DNA of 27,109 nucleotides from CAZTYW01 sp964617695 (GCA_964617695.1 CAZTYW010000025.1:1-27109); one strand, 5' to 3'; counted from the stretch's first letter, positions 14,367 through 22,637 are shown. The notes: generated by a model not told the origin, from the sequence alone. Translations and numbers: made by a program.

Positions 14367-14560
14367 TCTTCTGATTTCCGGCAGACCCCCGTATCAATCT
14401 GGACAGGGATCGAGCAGGCGCGGGCCTTTCCCTCGGCGGCGCCTGCACAGGCTACCTGACACTGGACCTGTGTGACATTATAGCACTTGAACCCCTCCTG
14501 GGTACAAATCCGCCCGCTCAGCCTTGCCGGTTCCGCCGGGAGAAGCAGCATGGCACCCAT
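14363..14560 (-). CDS. Possible 65-residue ORF between two genes
   Basis: The frame starts at ATG 14560, one base after the DUF6544 stop, and ends in TGA overlapping the TTG start of the acyl-CoA synthetase, a layout typical of translational coupling. The product has five cysteines ('FKCYNVTQVQCQVACAG', 'RACSIPVQIDTGVC') and no family I know. Against it: no Shine-Dalgarno and a perfect TATAAT inside (14477-14482), so the stretch could instead be a promoter region. Confidence 0.25.
   Translation of the reverse strand: MGAMLLLPAEPARLSGRICTQEGFKCYNVTQVQCQVACAGAAEGKARACSIPVQIDTGVCRKSED
14477..14482 (-). promoter_or_regulatory. -10 box candidate upstream of the acyl-CoA synthetase
   Basis: Minus-strand TATAAT about 110 bases before the TTG start. 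The best upstream partner is TTGTAC with a 19-base gap, which is weak. An AGGAGGGG sequence just upstream leads only to very short frames. Confidence 0.25.
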
Positions 14561-14561
14561 G

Positions 14562-15341
14562 TCAGTACTTCGTTGGGTTGTTGTACTCGATTTCGGTGAC
14601 GGTGAACCTGCCGTAGCTGAAGTCCCCTTCAGGAAGGTTCCACACGGCCTCCATTTCTCTCGGTATGCGCGTGCCGTTGATCTCCTGGTAGTCCCCGAAA
14701 TGCCCGGTCCAGTGCGTCTTGACGAGTCCACCTCTGACCTGTCTGCATCTGTCCGGCGTAGTCACGCTGGTGACCTGGCCGACCTCATTGAAATGGAATA
14801 CCATGGACACCTCGTGCCCTTCATGCCTGGCGATGGCCCTGGCTGAATTGATGTCCACAGGTTCCCAGCTCAGATACCGGGCCGACAGCAGGGCTGTCGG
14901 GTAGGCCGGCATCTCCGCCACGAACCGAATGAGGCTTGCCTCGTCCATCTCTTTCCCCTTTACGTCCCCCATGGTGAAGGTTGACAGAAACTTTATCAGC
15001 ATGTTGCCCTGGCCTCGATAGTATCTGTCTCTTGCGGTGATCCAGAGGAAGCGGAGCAGCCTTGTTCTTGCATGCCAGATGAACCCCGGCTCCTCCGTGG
15101 TGAAGTACTGCTCTGCGGTGAGGCGTTGCCAGCGCTGACCTTCCCTTGCTCTGATCAGACCGTCCTGTTTCATTCTGCCGCAGGAGATGTATCTCTGCCC
15201 CTCATTCAGTGAGTACCGCAGATATCCCTGGACTGGAGGCGGCAATTCGGTTATCTGGTCGTAGCTGAACACGTTGTGGGAGATGTCGCCTGAACTGGCA
15301 AAAAGCTCCTGGATTTCCCGTGCTACCCTGTTCCCGAACAT
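14562..15341 (-). CDS. DUF6544 family protein
   Basis: About 259 residues matching the DUF6544 (DUF6920) pattern: 'LPPPVQGYLRYSLNEGQ', 'WQRLTAEQYFTTEEPGFIWH', 'ARDRYYRGQGNMLIKFLS', 'LIRFVAEMPAYPTALL', 'WEPVDINSARA', 'VSMVFHFNEVGQVTSV' and a final 'GHFGDYQEINGTRIPREMEA'. The family's function is not established, and the fold is a lipoprotein-carrier-like beta structure by my impression only. I choose ATG 15341, which has GGAG seven bases upstream; GTG 15365 is an alternative. No signal peptide is visible at either start. The gap to the upstream membrane protein is 31 to 55 bases, so co-transcription is likely. Confidence 0.82.
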   Translation of the reverse strand: MFGNRVAREIQELFASSGDISHNVFSYDQITELPPPVQGYLRYSLNEGQRYISCGRMKQDGLIRAREGQRWQRLTAEQYFTTEEPGFIWHARTRLLRFLWITARDRYYRGQGNMLIKFLSTFTMGDVKGKEMDEASLIRFVAEMPAYPTALLSARYLSWEPVDINSARAIARHEGHEVSMVFHFNEVGQVTSVTTPDRCRQVRGGLVKTHWTGHFGDYQEINGTRIPREMEAVWNLPEGDFSYGRFTVTEIEYNNPTKY

Positions 15342-15396
15342 TTGCGTGCTCCACGTTGTCTTCACGAGGTGCGGTTGTTGCTGTTCAGGGATCAGC

Positions 15397-16101
15397 CTAG
15401 ACGACGGTGGGAGGAGCTGTCTCTGGGGCTCCCTTACTGCGTGTGGAAAAGTAGACCATCACGACTGCTACTGCCAGGAGCACGACTCCGCCGACCAGGA
15501 AACCTATGCCGATGGGAAGGATAGGCGTGTCTACCTTCGCCCGGAGCGACGCCGTCAGATCGACGCCGGGAGACGCATCCTCGTTCATCAGGACGATGGC
15601 GAAGATGCCCTCTTCCGGTTCCCAGTCCAGGGTCTGAGTCCCGGGCCCATGCGCTGATGCGACCCAGAATGTCTCGGAGGTTGGAGGTGCAGGTGCCTGA
15701 TCACCGGGAATATTCTCATACTCAATGTCGAAGGATATCCAGTGGGTAAGGCGACTCATCTCGTCGTGGTTGACGTTGTCCAGGTAGTCCTGCACGTCCG
15801 AGTCTCTCCCTATGCCCATGAAGACCTGTTTTGAAGGATTGTTGTTTTCGCCCACTAGTCTCACGGTGCTCAGGTCGATCCACCTCAACACGTCTATGGC
15901 TTCTTCGTCCAGATCGATCGGGGGTGTGGCGATGGCGCGCGAGGCTCTGTTCAGTTCGGTGTCCGTTGTACCGACGAAACCTTCGTCGTCAGTGCGGGCC
16001 ACGTCCACCCACACCAGAGCCCCGCCTGTGAACAGGAGACCGATGGCCACCAGCATAATAATGATTGCAAAAATCAGGAGAACGATCCTGGCTGCGGTCA
16101 T
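15397..16101 (-). CDS. Membrane-anchored protein with two TM helices
   Basis: A 234-residue protein with an N-terminal helix (about 7-32, 'IVLLIFAIIIMLVAIGLLF') and a C-terminal helix (about 195-220, 'PIGIGFLVGGVVLLAVAVV'). Between them is a soluble, mostly beta-rich outer domain with 'DLDEEAIDVLRWIDLSTVRL', 'NNPSKQVFMGIG', 'VQDYLDNVNHDE', 'FWVASAHGPGTQTLDWEPEE' and 'IFAIVLMNEDASPGVDL'. I know similar proteins from actinobacteria and Chloroflexota, without a known function. The ATG start has AAGGTGAG upstream. The gene lies between RDD and DUF6544 genes. Confidence 0.75.
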   Translation of the reverse strand: MTAARIVLLIFAIIIMLVAIGLLFTGGALVWVDVARTDDEGFVGTTDTELNRASRAIATPPIDLDEEAIDVLRWIDLSTVRLVGENNNPSKQVFMGIGRDSDVQDYLDNVNHDEMSRLTHWISFDIEYENIPGDQAPAPPTSETFWVASAHGPGTQTLDWEPEEGIFAIVLMNEDASPGVDLTASLRAKVDTPILPIGIGFLVGGVVLLAVAVVMVYFSTRSKGAPETAPPTVV

Positions 16102-16349
16102 TATCTCACCTTTCCATTCTCAGCCATGCTTGGAGTAGCGCTGTCTATGGCGAATGCCCTACTCGCTGGAGTCACAACCAACGCGGTTAGCGCCAATCGG
16201 ACCACTCGATTGCGGGTGGCACTCGTATCGCTGAGTCTATGATCGCGTGGAAGGGGTTAAGAATGGCTTACGGCGGGTAAGCGTGTGGTCTCAAGGAGGT
16301 TACAGATCGGTTTGGCTTGTAGCGACCGGCAACTCTCCCCGGGGCATTC

Positions 16350-16727
16350 TCATTCAGGGCGCACTCGTACAACGTAGGTGCTGGCTATCTTGTCGTGCAG
16401 CCCCTGCTTTCGGTCATCGAAGACTATGATCAGGAAGCCGATGCCGAGAGTAAGGACGCAGACCAGGTAGCCCAGATAGCGCAGCACTGCCGTACGCAGG
16501 TCCACTTTCCGGCCATCGGTCCTCACCACCTGGACGTTGGCCACCAGTTGGCCCAGTGTTTGTCCCCGCCATGCCCAGAAGGCAACGAAGTAGGCCACGT
16601 TGACAATGCCCCAGCTCACAATGGCCAGGAGCACAACGTCCAATACCCAGGCTGCCAGCCTGATCCAGAAGCCGGCGTAGACGGCCTCAACCCGGTCCTC
16701 AACAACAGTGGCCGAACCGGTGCTCAT
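16350..16727 (-). CDS. RDD family membrane protein
   Basis: A 125-residue integral membrane protein with the RDD signature arginine and aspartates: 'AGFWIRLAAWVLDVVLL' (first helix with R and D), 'WRGQTLGQLVANVQVVRTDG', and 'IVFDDRKQGLHDKIASTYVV'. It spans the membrane about three times. RDD proteins are of poorly known role, sometimes linked to ion transport. The start ATG sits three bases after GGAGGTCAA, a strong Shine-Dalgarno. It is in the same direction as the upstream lipoprotein gene, separated by a hairpin at 16774-16799. Confidence 0.9.
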   Translation of the reverse strand: MSTGSATVVEDRVEAVYAGFWIRLAAWVLDVVLLAIVSWGIVNVAYFVAFWAWRGQTLGQLVANVQVVRTDGRKVDLRTAVLRYLGYLVCVLTLGIGFLIIVFDDRKQGLHDKIASTYVVRVRPE

Positions 16728-16773
16728 TTGACCTCCATTTCATCCTGGGTTTGTGGTGGAGTTGGCTCAAATG

Positions 16774-16799
16774 GAGACAGGGGGCGTAGCCCCTGTCTC
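16774..16799 (-). terminator. Perfect 10-bp hairpin after the lipoprotein gene
   Basis: GAGACAGGGG (16774-16783) pairs fully with CCCCTGTCTC (16790-16799) around a six-base loop. It lies 75 bases beyond the lipoprotein stop. On the minus strand only ATTT follows, so it is at best a moderate terminator and may instead stabilise the upstream message or set its dose relative to RDD. Confidence 0.5.
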
Positions 16800-16873
16800 T
16801 GATACCGTATATGTTACCTTCTCCGGTCTGAGGGCAGTACAGGCACAAAACCAGGAACGGCCGCCGACTCCTC

Positions 16874-17815
16874 TCATTCAAGGACGATGTCGGTCAACTC
16901 GTACTCGAAGTAGCTGTCGCCACCATCGACCTTGCTGCCGACCTTGAGATAGATCGGCAGCGGAAGGTCAGGCGATATGGTTGCGCTGTACTCGGCCGTC
17001 TCACCGTTGCCGCTCCAGGTGATGTTTATTGACCAGGCGTCGAAGCTGTAACCACCAACGGACTTGGTCTCCGAATCGACCGAGTAGCTGACACCATCTA
17101 TGCTCCAGCTTACTTCCTCAAGCTCTGCGGCCCCCGTAGCAAAGGGGCTGAACCAGGTCCACGCCCAGCCATACAGTCCCCACAAAGTCCACTCGTCAAA
17201 TCCGTAGAATTCGCCGTCAACATACGGTGCGAACGTAATCGTAGTGCCCTCCGGCGCGTTGTCCATCTCGTCCTGCATTTCCTGTGTCAAGTAGTAGCTC
17301 CACTCGCCCTGGTTTTCGTCAGAATCAACGTATGTTGCCTTGGGATAGATCCAGAAGTACTGGAGTGTTGTCTCGAAGTCATCAGCGGGGATCCAGACGG
17401 TAACGTCGGCCCATTCGGGGTTGTCGCCGCCAGTGTCATCCCTGAGAACCGTGATACGGTGCTGCAACCGGTAGCATTCGACCTGTTCGGAGACGGTCTC
17501 CTGATCCGTTGCAGGGGGGACCTGAACCACTTCTGTCCTGACGGTCTTAGTTTCTGTGGTCACCTTACCCAGGTACTCGCCCTCGATGCTGAACTGTCTG
17601 ACTACACCTTCCTCGTCGTAAGTCTGCTCTATGGTGAAGGACTTGACAGTCCCCGGACTTCCGGAGGCCGGGGTCACTTCGGTGTCGAAGGCGTATGCTG
17701 CCCACTGCTGGGCCGTCGGCTCAGTCCCGTTTCCGTTGGTCTCGTCGCCACCACCGCAGCCCGCCACGAAGACGGCCAGCATTGCCACGACTGTCAGAAT
17801 AGCCAGTTTCTTCAT
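16874..17815 (-). CDS. Predicted lipoprotein
   Basis: About 313 residues. The start is the second of two adjacent ATGs (17815), placed 4-5 bases after GGGAGGTG. The signal peptide 'MKKLAILTVVAMLAVFVAGC' ends in the lipobox VAGC, so Cys20 is acylated and the protein is anchored at the outer face of the membrane. It is followed by a low-complexity linker (GGGDETNGNGTEPT). The body is beta-rich and Trp/Tyr-rich ('WSYYL', 'EFYGFDEWTLWGLYGWAWTW'). I recognise no domain. Overall acidic. First gene of the minus-strand envelope cluster, with its own good -10 box. Confidence 0.8.
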   Translation of the reverse strand: MKKLAILTVVAMLAVFVAGCGGGDETNGNGTEPTAQQWAAYAFDTEVTPASGSPGTVKSFTIEQTYDEEGVVRQFSIEGEYLGKVTTETKTVRTEVVQVPPATDQETVSEQVECYRLQHRITVLRDDTGGDNPEWADVTVWIPADDFETTLQYFWIYPKATYVDSDENQGEWSYYLTQEMQDEMDNAPEGTTITFAPYVDGEFYGFDEWTLWGLYGWAWTWFSPFATGAAELEEVSWSIDGVSYSVDSETKSVGGYSFDAWSINITWSGNGETAEYSATISPDLPLPIYLKVGSKVDGGDSYFEYELTDIVLE

Positions 17816-17844
17816 CATCACCTCCCGCAGCATAAGTTGCTGCA

Positions 17845-17875
17845 ATTATACACCCCGGCCTGGCGTCGCGGACAA
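17845..17875 (-). promoter_or_regulatory. Promoter of the lipoprotein gene
   Basis: Perfect -10 box TATAAT (17845-17850, minus strand) about 30 bases before the ATG. The upstream partner is TTGTCC (17870-17875, 4/6) at 19 bases, longer than ideal. Confidence 0.5.
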
Positions 17876-18206
17876 TCCGTTTCGTTTATGTTTGCCCGAT
17901 GGCTCTCGGCTTGAGCAGCTAGTCGCGTGTCCGGCACAGGTGGCGGCCTCTCGGGGCCGCTGCTCTGGTTATCTACATGCTATGCCCGGATTATCATGCC
18001 AGGGGTTGAGAAGTGGTTGTCAAAAGTTAAGCAAAGGGCCGCTGTTGGTTACAGTATGGAGAGATTGCCCCGGCAGTAGCTGCGGGTCTGATCAGCAATG
18101 GCAACGTATGCGTCCGAGAGCCGGACATTCCTGGTACTATTGATCCGACCTGGCGCGAGTGCGAAACTAGACTCACGGAGCACCACCAGAGGCGAACGGG
18201 GAAGCA
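17876..18206. other. Gene-free region between divergent genes
   Basis: About 330 bases between the lipoprotein promoter and the AAA ATPase. I see no gene. A GC-rich hairpin GCGGCC/GGCCGC with a six-base loop lies at 17943-17960. No promoter for the AAA ATPase could be assigned. Confidence 0.5.
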
Positions 18207-19427
18207 GTGGCCGTCATAGATAAGGTAAGAAAGAGGTTCGAGAAAAGTCAGCGGCTGGCGGAGAAATACCACCAGAGAGGCGAGCTGGGCAAGGCAAGGG
18301 CGGAGTATGCCAACTGCGCTCGGCTCCTGGGCTACCTGGCCGGCCTGTCGCCGGCGGTCAAGCGGGACGAGTTGCTGGAGGAGTCGAAGAGGTTTCGCCA
18401 GATTGCCGAGGGGCTGGGTGGTGGGGCTATTCAGGCATCAGGACGCGGTTCAGAGCCGTCAGACCAGGGTGCAACGGTGGCCAGACCCCCGGCGGAAACG
18501 CCTCAGAGACAGGAGAAGGTTACCAGCCTCGTCCTGGCTGAGAAGCCGAAGGTCCGCTTTGCCGACATCGCCGGTCTGGACGAGGTCAAGGAGAACATAC
18601 GGGAAGCCATTATCTATCCCTTCATATATCCGGAAGAGTACCGGCACTTTGGGGTGAAGCCTGGTGGCGGCATTCTGCTCTATGGTCCCCCTGGCTGCGG
18701 CAAGACGATGCTGGCCGCAGCCGCGGCCGCCGAGTCTGACGCAGTCTTCATCAGTCTGAAGGCCAGCGATATCAAGGACAAGTACGTTGGCGAGTCGGAG
18801 AAGAGGATCAGGGACGTGTTCGCCCTGGCGGGGCAGCATCCCAGGGCGATCGTCTTCTTTGATGAGATTGACGCGGTTGCCGGTGAGCGCTCGGTGTTGA
18901 TGGAGGGCCACGAACGAAGCCTGGTCAGCGAGGTCCTGGCACAGATGGACGGCCTGGAATCAAAGGGCTCCCCCCTGAGCTGCCTTGTCCTGGCAGCCAC
19001 CAACCGCCCCTGGGACGTGGATGTCGCCCTGCGAAGATCGGGCAGATTCGATGTCACCATTTTCATCCCGCATCCGGATTTCGAGGCACGCCAGAGGATA
19101 TTCGAACTCAATCTGCAGGACAAACCCGTATCGAAGTCTGTCAGCCTTGGACAGCTTGCCAGAATGACGGAAGGGTACGCCTCGGCGGAGATTGCCGACA
19201 TATGTCAGAGAGCTGCCAGGATCCCGCTGAGGGAGCGGATCAGCCAGAGGAGGCCGAGGAGAGAGTTGGACATGTCGGACTTCGAGCAGGTGTTGCGGAC
19301 AAAGAAGACGGTGCTGGCTTCCTGGTACAGGAAGGCCACGAAGGAGCTTGAAGGCAGGGGCGAGGCTGACATGTTCGGTGACCTGGTGCAGGCTGCCAGG
19401 GACTACCGTTACGGGTCCCAAGACTGA
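18207..19427 (+). CDS. AAA+ ATPase, Vps4/CdvC-like
   Basis: A 406-residue single-AAA protein of the classic clade. The N-terminal 70 residues are helical and basic ('VRKRFEKSQRLAEKYHQRG', 'AEYANCARLLGYL'), resembling a MIT or TPR-like helix bundle, followed by a flexible linker (about 72-112). AAA motifs: Walker A GPPGCGKT (160-167), pore loop KYVGE (192-196), Walker B VFFDEID, sensor 1 in 'LAATNRP' (Asn266), and arginine fingers in 'ALRRSGRFD'. The C-terminal 'SASEIADICQRAARIP'-like lid and 'RTKKTVLASWYRKATKEL' helix resemble Vps4/CdvC. It probably remodels a protein partner, which is not visible nearby; no ESCRT-III-like gene is adjacent. GTG start, weak Shine-Dalgarno. Confidence 0.88.
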   Translation: MAVIDKVRKRFEKSQRLAEKYHQRGELGKARAEYANCARLLGYLAGLSPAVKRDELLEESKRFRQIAEGLGGGAIQASGRGSEPSDQGATVARPPAETPQRQEKVTSLVLAEKPKVRFADIAGLDEVKENIREAIIYPFIYPEEYRHFGVKPGGGILLYGPPGCGKTMLAAAAAAESDAVFISLKASDIKDKYVGESEKRIRDVFALAGQHPRAIVFFDEIDAVAGERSVLMEGHERSLVSEVLAQMDGLESKGSPLSCLVLAATNRPWDVDVALRRSGRFDVTIFIPHPDFEARQRIFELNLQDKPVSKSVSLGQLARMTEGYASAEIADICQRAARIPLRERISQRRPRRELDMSDFEQVLRTKKTVLASWYRKATKELEGRGEADMFGDLVQAARDYRYGSQD

Positions 19428-19430
19428 GGA

Positions 19431-19482
19431 GTGACGGCTGCAAGAGTGCAGGACCATCGAGAGTGCGCTCAGGTTCCGTCAC
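19431..19482. terminator. Nested hairpins between convergent genes
   Basis: Outer 7-bp repeat GTGACGG (19431-19437) with CCGTCAC (19476-19482). Directly inside lies CTGCA-AGAG-TGCAG (19438-19451). It stands just after the AAA ATPase stop and before the convergent gene's stop, the place of a bidirectional terminator, but there is no T-run. Confidence 0.35.
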
Positions 19483-19524
19483 AGAGTTGGGCGACTGTTG
19501 CGGGCTGAAAGACGTTTGCCAGGC

Positions 19525-20376
19525 TCAGAGGTAGCCTCTGTCCCTCAGGAAGGCCATGCTCTGCACCAGGTCTTCCTTGGAATCCACCTCGACGACAATC
19601 GGCCCTTCAAAGCCCGTTCGCCCCAGTTCATCGAGCACAGCCGCACAGTCCACCTCCCCTTTGCCGATGGGGTAGTGCTTGACTGCGTCGCTCTTGATCC
19701 CGTCCGTCAGGTGGACTTCGGTGACGCTGCTGCCGTAGGTCTTCACGAAGTCGATGGGGTCTACGCCGGACTCGAAAGCGTGCACCGTGTCCAGGGCAAC
19801 CCCCACGCCTCTGTCTACAATTGACTCGAATTCGTCTGGCTTCTGGAACAGGGGCTCGTCGCGGTGCAGGTTCTCGACGGACAGAGCTATGCCCATTTCC
19901 CGGCAATGGTCATGAATCTCAAGGATGCTTTCCTGGGCTATTGCCCGGGTCCTGTCCCTGACCAGCGCGTACATGTCAGGCATAGCTGCGAAACATCCGG
20001 GATGCATTACGACCTGACCTATTCCCAGCCTGTGACAGAAGTCGATGCTTCTCTTTGTCTCTTCGATTGCCTCCCGCCTCAACGCCCGATGCAATGCGGA
20101 GATGTTGATTTCTCCAGTCGGCAGGTGACAGGTCACCGTGTTGAATCCGCCTATGGCTGCCCCGATCTGCTTCTCCACCTCTGATAGCACTCCCGCATGT
20201 ATTGGAGAGATCATGCTCATCTCTATGGCGTGAAATGCGTTCTCTCTGGCAAATCCTGCGAAATCGCGCAGCGCACACAGGTAGATCTCGGCCAGGTCCC
20301 GCCGTTGCATGTATCGGTGTATCTCTCCTTTGCAGAGACTCATTGAGACCGCCAGATTCCCGATAGACCGCGTCAC
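19525..20376 (-). CDS. Sugar-phosphate isomerase/epimerase-like TIM barrel
   Basis: A 283-residue xylose isomerase-like TIM barrel (AP endonuclease 2 superfamily). Probable metal ligands: His125 ('QVVMHPG'), Glu168 ('LSVENL'), Asp196 and His199 ('VALDTVHA'), His222 ('VTEVHLTDG') and Glu263 ('IVVEVDSKEDL'). This complete set points to an active divalent-metal enzyme acting on a sugar or sugar phosphate, but the substrate is unknown. The start is GTG 20376 with GAGGGG about 11 bases upstream. It follows the alpha/beta hydrolase by 18 bases, so both probably belong to one catabolic operon. Confidence 0.85.
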   Translation of the reverse strand: MTRSIGNLAVSMSLCKGEIHRYMQRRDLAEIYLCALRDFAGFARENAFHAIEMSMISPIHAGVLSEVEKQIGAAIGGFNTVTCHLPTGEINISALHRALRREAIEETKRSIDFCHRLGIGQVVMHPGCFAAMPDMYALVRDRTRAIAQESILEIHDHCREMGIALSVENLHRDEPLFQKPDEFESIVDRGVGVALDTVHAFESGVDPIDFVKTYGSSVTEVHLTDGIKSDAVKHYPIGKGEVDCAAVLDELGRTGFEGPIVVEVDSKEDLVQSMAFLRDRGYL

Positions 20377-20394
20377 TGCGCTGGATTCCCCTCG

Positions 20395-21204
20395 CTAGGC
20401 ATCGCGCAGGAAGTCCAGGACTTCCCGGTTGAACCTGCCCCTCATTTCGATGTGAAACGCGTGCGAACCGCCTTCAACCATGACCAGCCTGGCACCAGGT
20501 ATGCGGCTGGCTATCACTTCCGATGACTGAGGCGGGACGATTCTGTCAGCAGTCCCGGTAATCACCAGTGTTGGCGATTGCACCATGTGAAGCCTGTCGA
20601 CGGTGCTGTGCTGCGCAACGGCTTCAAGTTGACCGACCATCCCGTCGAAGGCACCTGGCTTCATGTAAAACCTGGCCAGCAGCAGCATGATGATCCTGTA
20701 GTACCACTTGTTGAAGGAGAGGGAGATCATGGTGCTCGCCGACCTGCGAACGTCGATGTCCCTGGCGTGAATCTGGTTGGAGCCTTCCTTGACACCAAAG
20801 GCTGTCATCAACTCTGGATGAGCCTCATCCATGGACCCTTCCCCGGTTGTGGTGCTCGCCAGGATGAGCTTGTCCACCCTTTCCGGGTAGTTGATGGCGA
20901 TCTCCTGCGCCACCAGGCCTCCCAGCGATTGGCCCAGTATGTGCGCCCTGTCCAACGCCAGGAAGTCCATCAGGCTGACGGCGTCGTCAGCCATGGTCTT
21001 GAGGCTGTACGGTTCGGGCGGGTCTTCGGTTTTCCCGATGCCCCGGCTGTCAAAAGTCACCACCTGGTAATACTTCTTGAACCTGGGGATCTGGGAAAAC
21101 CACGAACCGTGGTCCGCCCCAAGGCCCGTTATCAGTATCAGGGGCTTCCCCTGGCCACGGGCTTCGTAGTACATGTCGATCCCGTTCACACTAGCTTTCG
21201 GCAC
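20395..21204 (-). CDS. Alpha/beta hydrolase
   Basis: A 269-residue alpha/beta hydrolase resembling 3-oxoadipate enol-lactonase/epoxide hydrolase relatives. The oxyanion region is 'LITGLGADHGSW', the nucleophile is Ser93 in 'ILGQSLGGLVAQE', the acid is Asp220 ('ITGTADRIVPP'), and the base is His248 ('VEGGSHAFHIE'). All three triad members are present, so it should be active. No signal peptide, hence cytoplasmic. ATG start. It is first in an operon with the TIM-barrel enzyme, and its leader carries a strong hairpin (21270-21293). Confidence 0.92.
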   Translation of the reverse strand: MPKASVNGIDMYYEARGQGKPLILITGLGADHGSWFSQIPRFKKYYQVVTFDSRGIGKTEDPPEPYSLKTMADDAVSLMDFLALDRAHILGQSLGGLVAQEIAINYPERVDKLILASTTTGEGSMDEAHPELMTAFGVKEGSNQIHARDIDVRRSASTMISLSFNKWYYRIIMLLLARFYMKPGAFDGMVGQLEAVAQHSTVDRLHMVQSPTLVITGTADRIVPPQSSEVIASRIPGARLVMVEGGSHAFHIEMRGRFNREVLDFLRDA

Positions 21205-21269
21205 TTCTATCCCTCACACATGTGTTTTGAGCGGCTGGCGATTGTGGTCTGCAACGTTGTCATAGTCAG

Positions 21270-21293
21270 TCGCCGGGCGGCAAAACCCGGCGG
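21270..21293 (-). promoter_or_regulatory. Leader hairpin and -10 box before the hydrolase operon
   Basis: A 7-bp stem CGCCGGG/CCCGGCG, extended by a T-G pair, with an eight-base loop lies between a minus-strand TATAAT (21320-21325) and the hydrolase start, 65 bases downstream. No -35 box of quality was found for this TATAAT. The hairpin lacks a T-run, so it is a leader structure and not a terminator. Confidence 0.3.
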
Positions 21294-21462
21294 CTGCGTC
21301 TGCTTCGTGCTGGTTCACAATTATATAGCATAGCACGTCGGGCGCTACATTCGCGGCAGAAATCGTCTTCCAGTCATCTTGCCGCAGCCTGCCACGGGTT
21401 GGGTCACATTGTGGTACAGCATTGTGGGGCGTGCAGGGGCGAAATACGTGCCTGGTGTTCCC

Positions 21463-22533
21463 CTACTTGGATTGGGTTTCTCGGTGTGGGGTGGTCGACC
21501 TGTCCTTCGCTGCCAGCCTGGGGCGAAGTCTGGCGACCTTTTCAGCGATGAGCCGCAGGTCGCTTTGGATCAAGCGAAGTCGATCGGTGGATTCCAGAAA
21601 GGCTGCTATGGCTTCAGCTTCGGTTCCGGCTGAAGACATCTCTCGGGAGCGCAGTATGCTAAGGTCCTCCTGTGAGGCTCCGAGCACGCTTATCTCCGCC
21701 TTTGGGACCTCTGCGTGGGGGACACCGGTGCATTTGGCAATGAACTTCCTCAGCATTGCGTCGGATGAGTTGTGTCTGATTATGAGGCTGCCCTCGTGGA
21801 GCATGACGTCACCCAGCAATGCAGTGTCGAAATAGCGACCACATCGCTGCCAATCGAGACGTTCTATCTTCTCCCTGAACCCTGTTTCAATCTGATGGAT
21901 GCGCCCCCTGGTCACGCCAAAGTCATCGCTGACTTCCTGAAGGGTCATCCTGGTGCCTGTCAGAAGTCCTTCCCTGGCCCGTACCACGTGCCCGACTTTT
22001 GGCCTGAATGGCGAGAAGCCCTTCTCAACCAGCGTCAGTGCCAGCTCCTCGTAGGGCAGACCGACGTTGGCTAGCTCCGCCAGGTTCTCAACCTCGGCGC
22101 TGACGCTTTCCCGCCTTTCCACCGGCAGAAAGGACAGTATGTGTGCCAGGGGGAAGAAGTAATGACCGGGATTCCATGCAGGGCCGACGAAACCGTACGA
22201 CTGACCGAAGCGCACGGCCTGGGGGGGAGGGGCCTGCCATTGCCCGTCGGGCCGCAGGGAGTTCATGGATGACGCCAGTCGAAGCCCGTCCATCCTGAAC
22301 TGCCTCGACTTGGCCAGCCCCATGCTCAGGTCGGTGAACCAGCGGAGGAGCGCGCCGCTGGCAATGAAATGCTTCTCGCCCGCTGCATCGCCTGTCAACT
22401 CGACAAAACCGCGCTCGCGCCTCAGGATGACTTCAAGCGTATGGGTGTCTGACGGCGGGTCAGAGCAACGGGACAACTGTTCAAGCGTGAAGGCGTGGCG
22501 CCATTGACTGGCGATCGCCGTTATGTCTGTCAT
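21463..22533 (-). CDS. Regulator-like protein with sigma-70 region 4-like HTH
   Basis: About 356 residues, starting at ATG 22533 (alternative TTG 22605, which gives a longer, atypical N-terminus). Residues 195-225 read 'RMTLQEVSDDFGVTRGRIHQ' and 'IETGFREKIERL', the helix-turn-helix of sigma factor region 4 used to contact -35 DNA. The N-terminal 1-140 appear to be winged-helix-like units ('FTLEQLSRCSD', 'KHFIASGALLRWFTDLSMGL') and 150-185 is another helical segment. The rest is hydrophilic, ending in a helical C-terminus. No sigma region 2 is present, so it is not a complete sigma factor. A 6-bp hairpin GCAGGC/GCCTGC (22547-22564) sits just before the start and no Shine-Dalgarno is visible. 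It has its own strong promoter. Confidence 0.65.
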   Translation of the reverse strand: MTDITAIASQWRHAFTLEQLSRCSDPPSDTHTLEVILRRERGFVELTGDAAGEKHFIASGALLRWFTDLSMGLAKSRQFRMDGLRLASSMNSLRPDGQWQAPPPQAVRFGQSYGFVGPAWNPGHYFFPLAHILSFLPVERRESVSAEVENLAELANVGLPYEELALTLVEKGFSPFRPKVGHVVRAREGLLTGTRMTLQEVSDDFGVTRGRIHQIETGFREKIERLDWQRCGRYFDTALLGDVMLHEGSLIIRHNSSDAMLRKFIAKCTGVPHAEVPKAEISVLGASQEDLSILRSREMSSAGTEAEAIAAFLESTDRLRLIQSDLRLIAEKVARLRPRLAAKDRSTTPHRETQSK

Positions 22534-22637
22534 CTGGCAGAAGTGCGCAGGCCTTCGAGCCTGCAAGCAGTCCCTTTCCAGGTGGCCGGATATGGGTAGC
22601 CACACAGGCGCCTATTGGACTGTTAGCCGACCTACAC

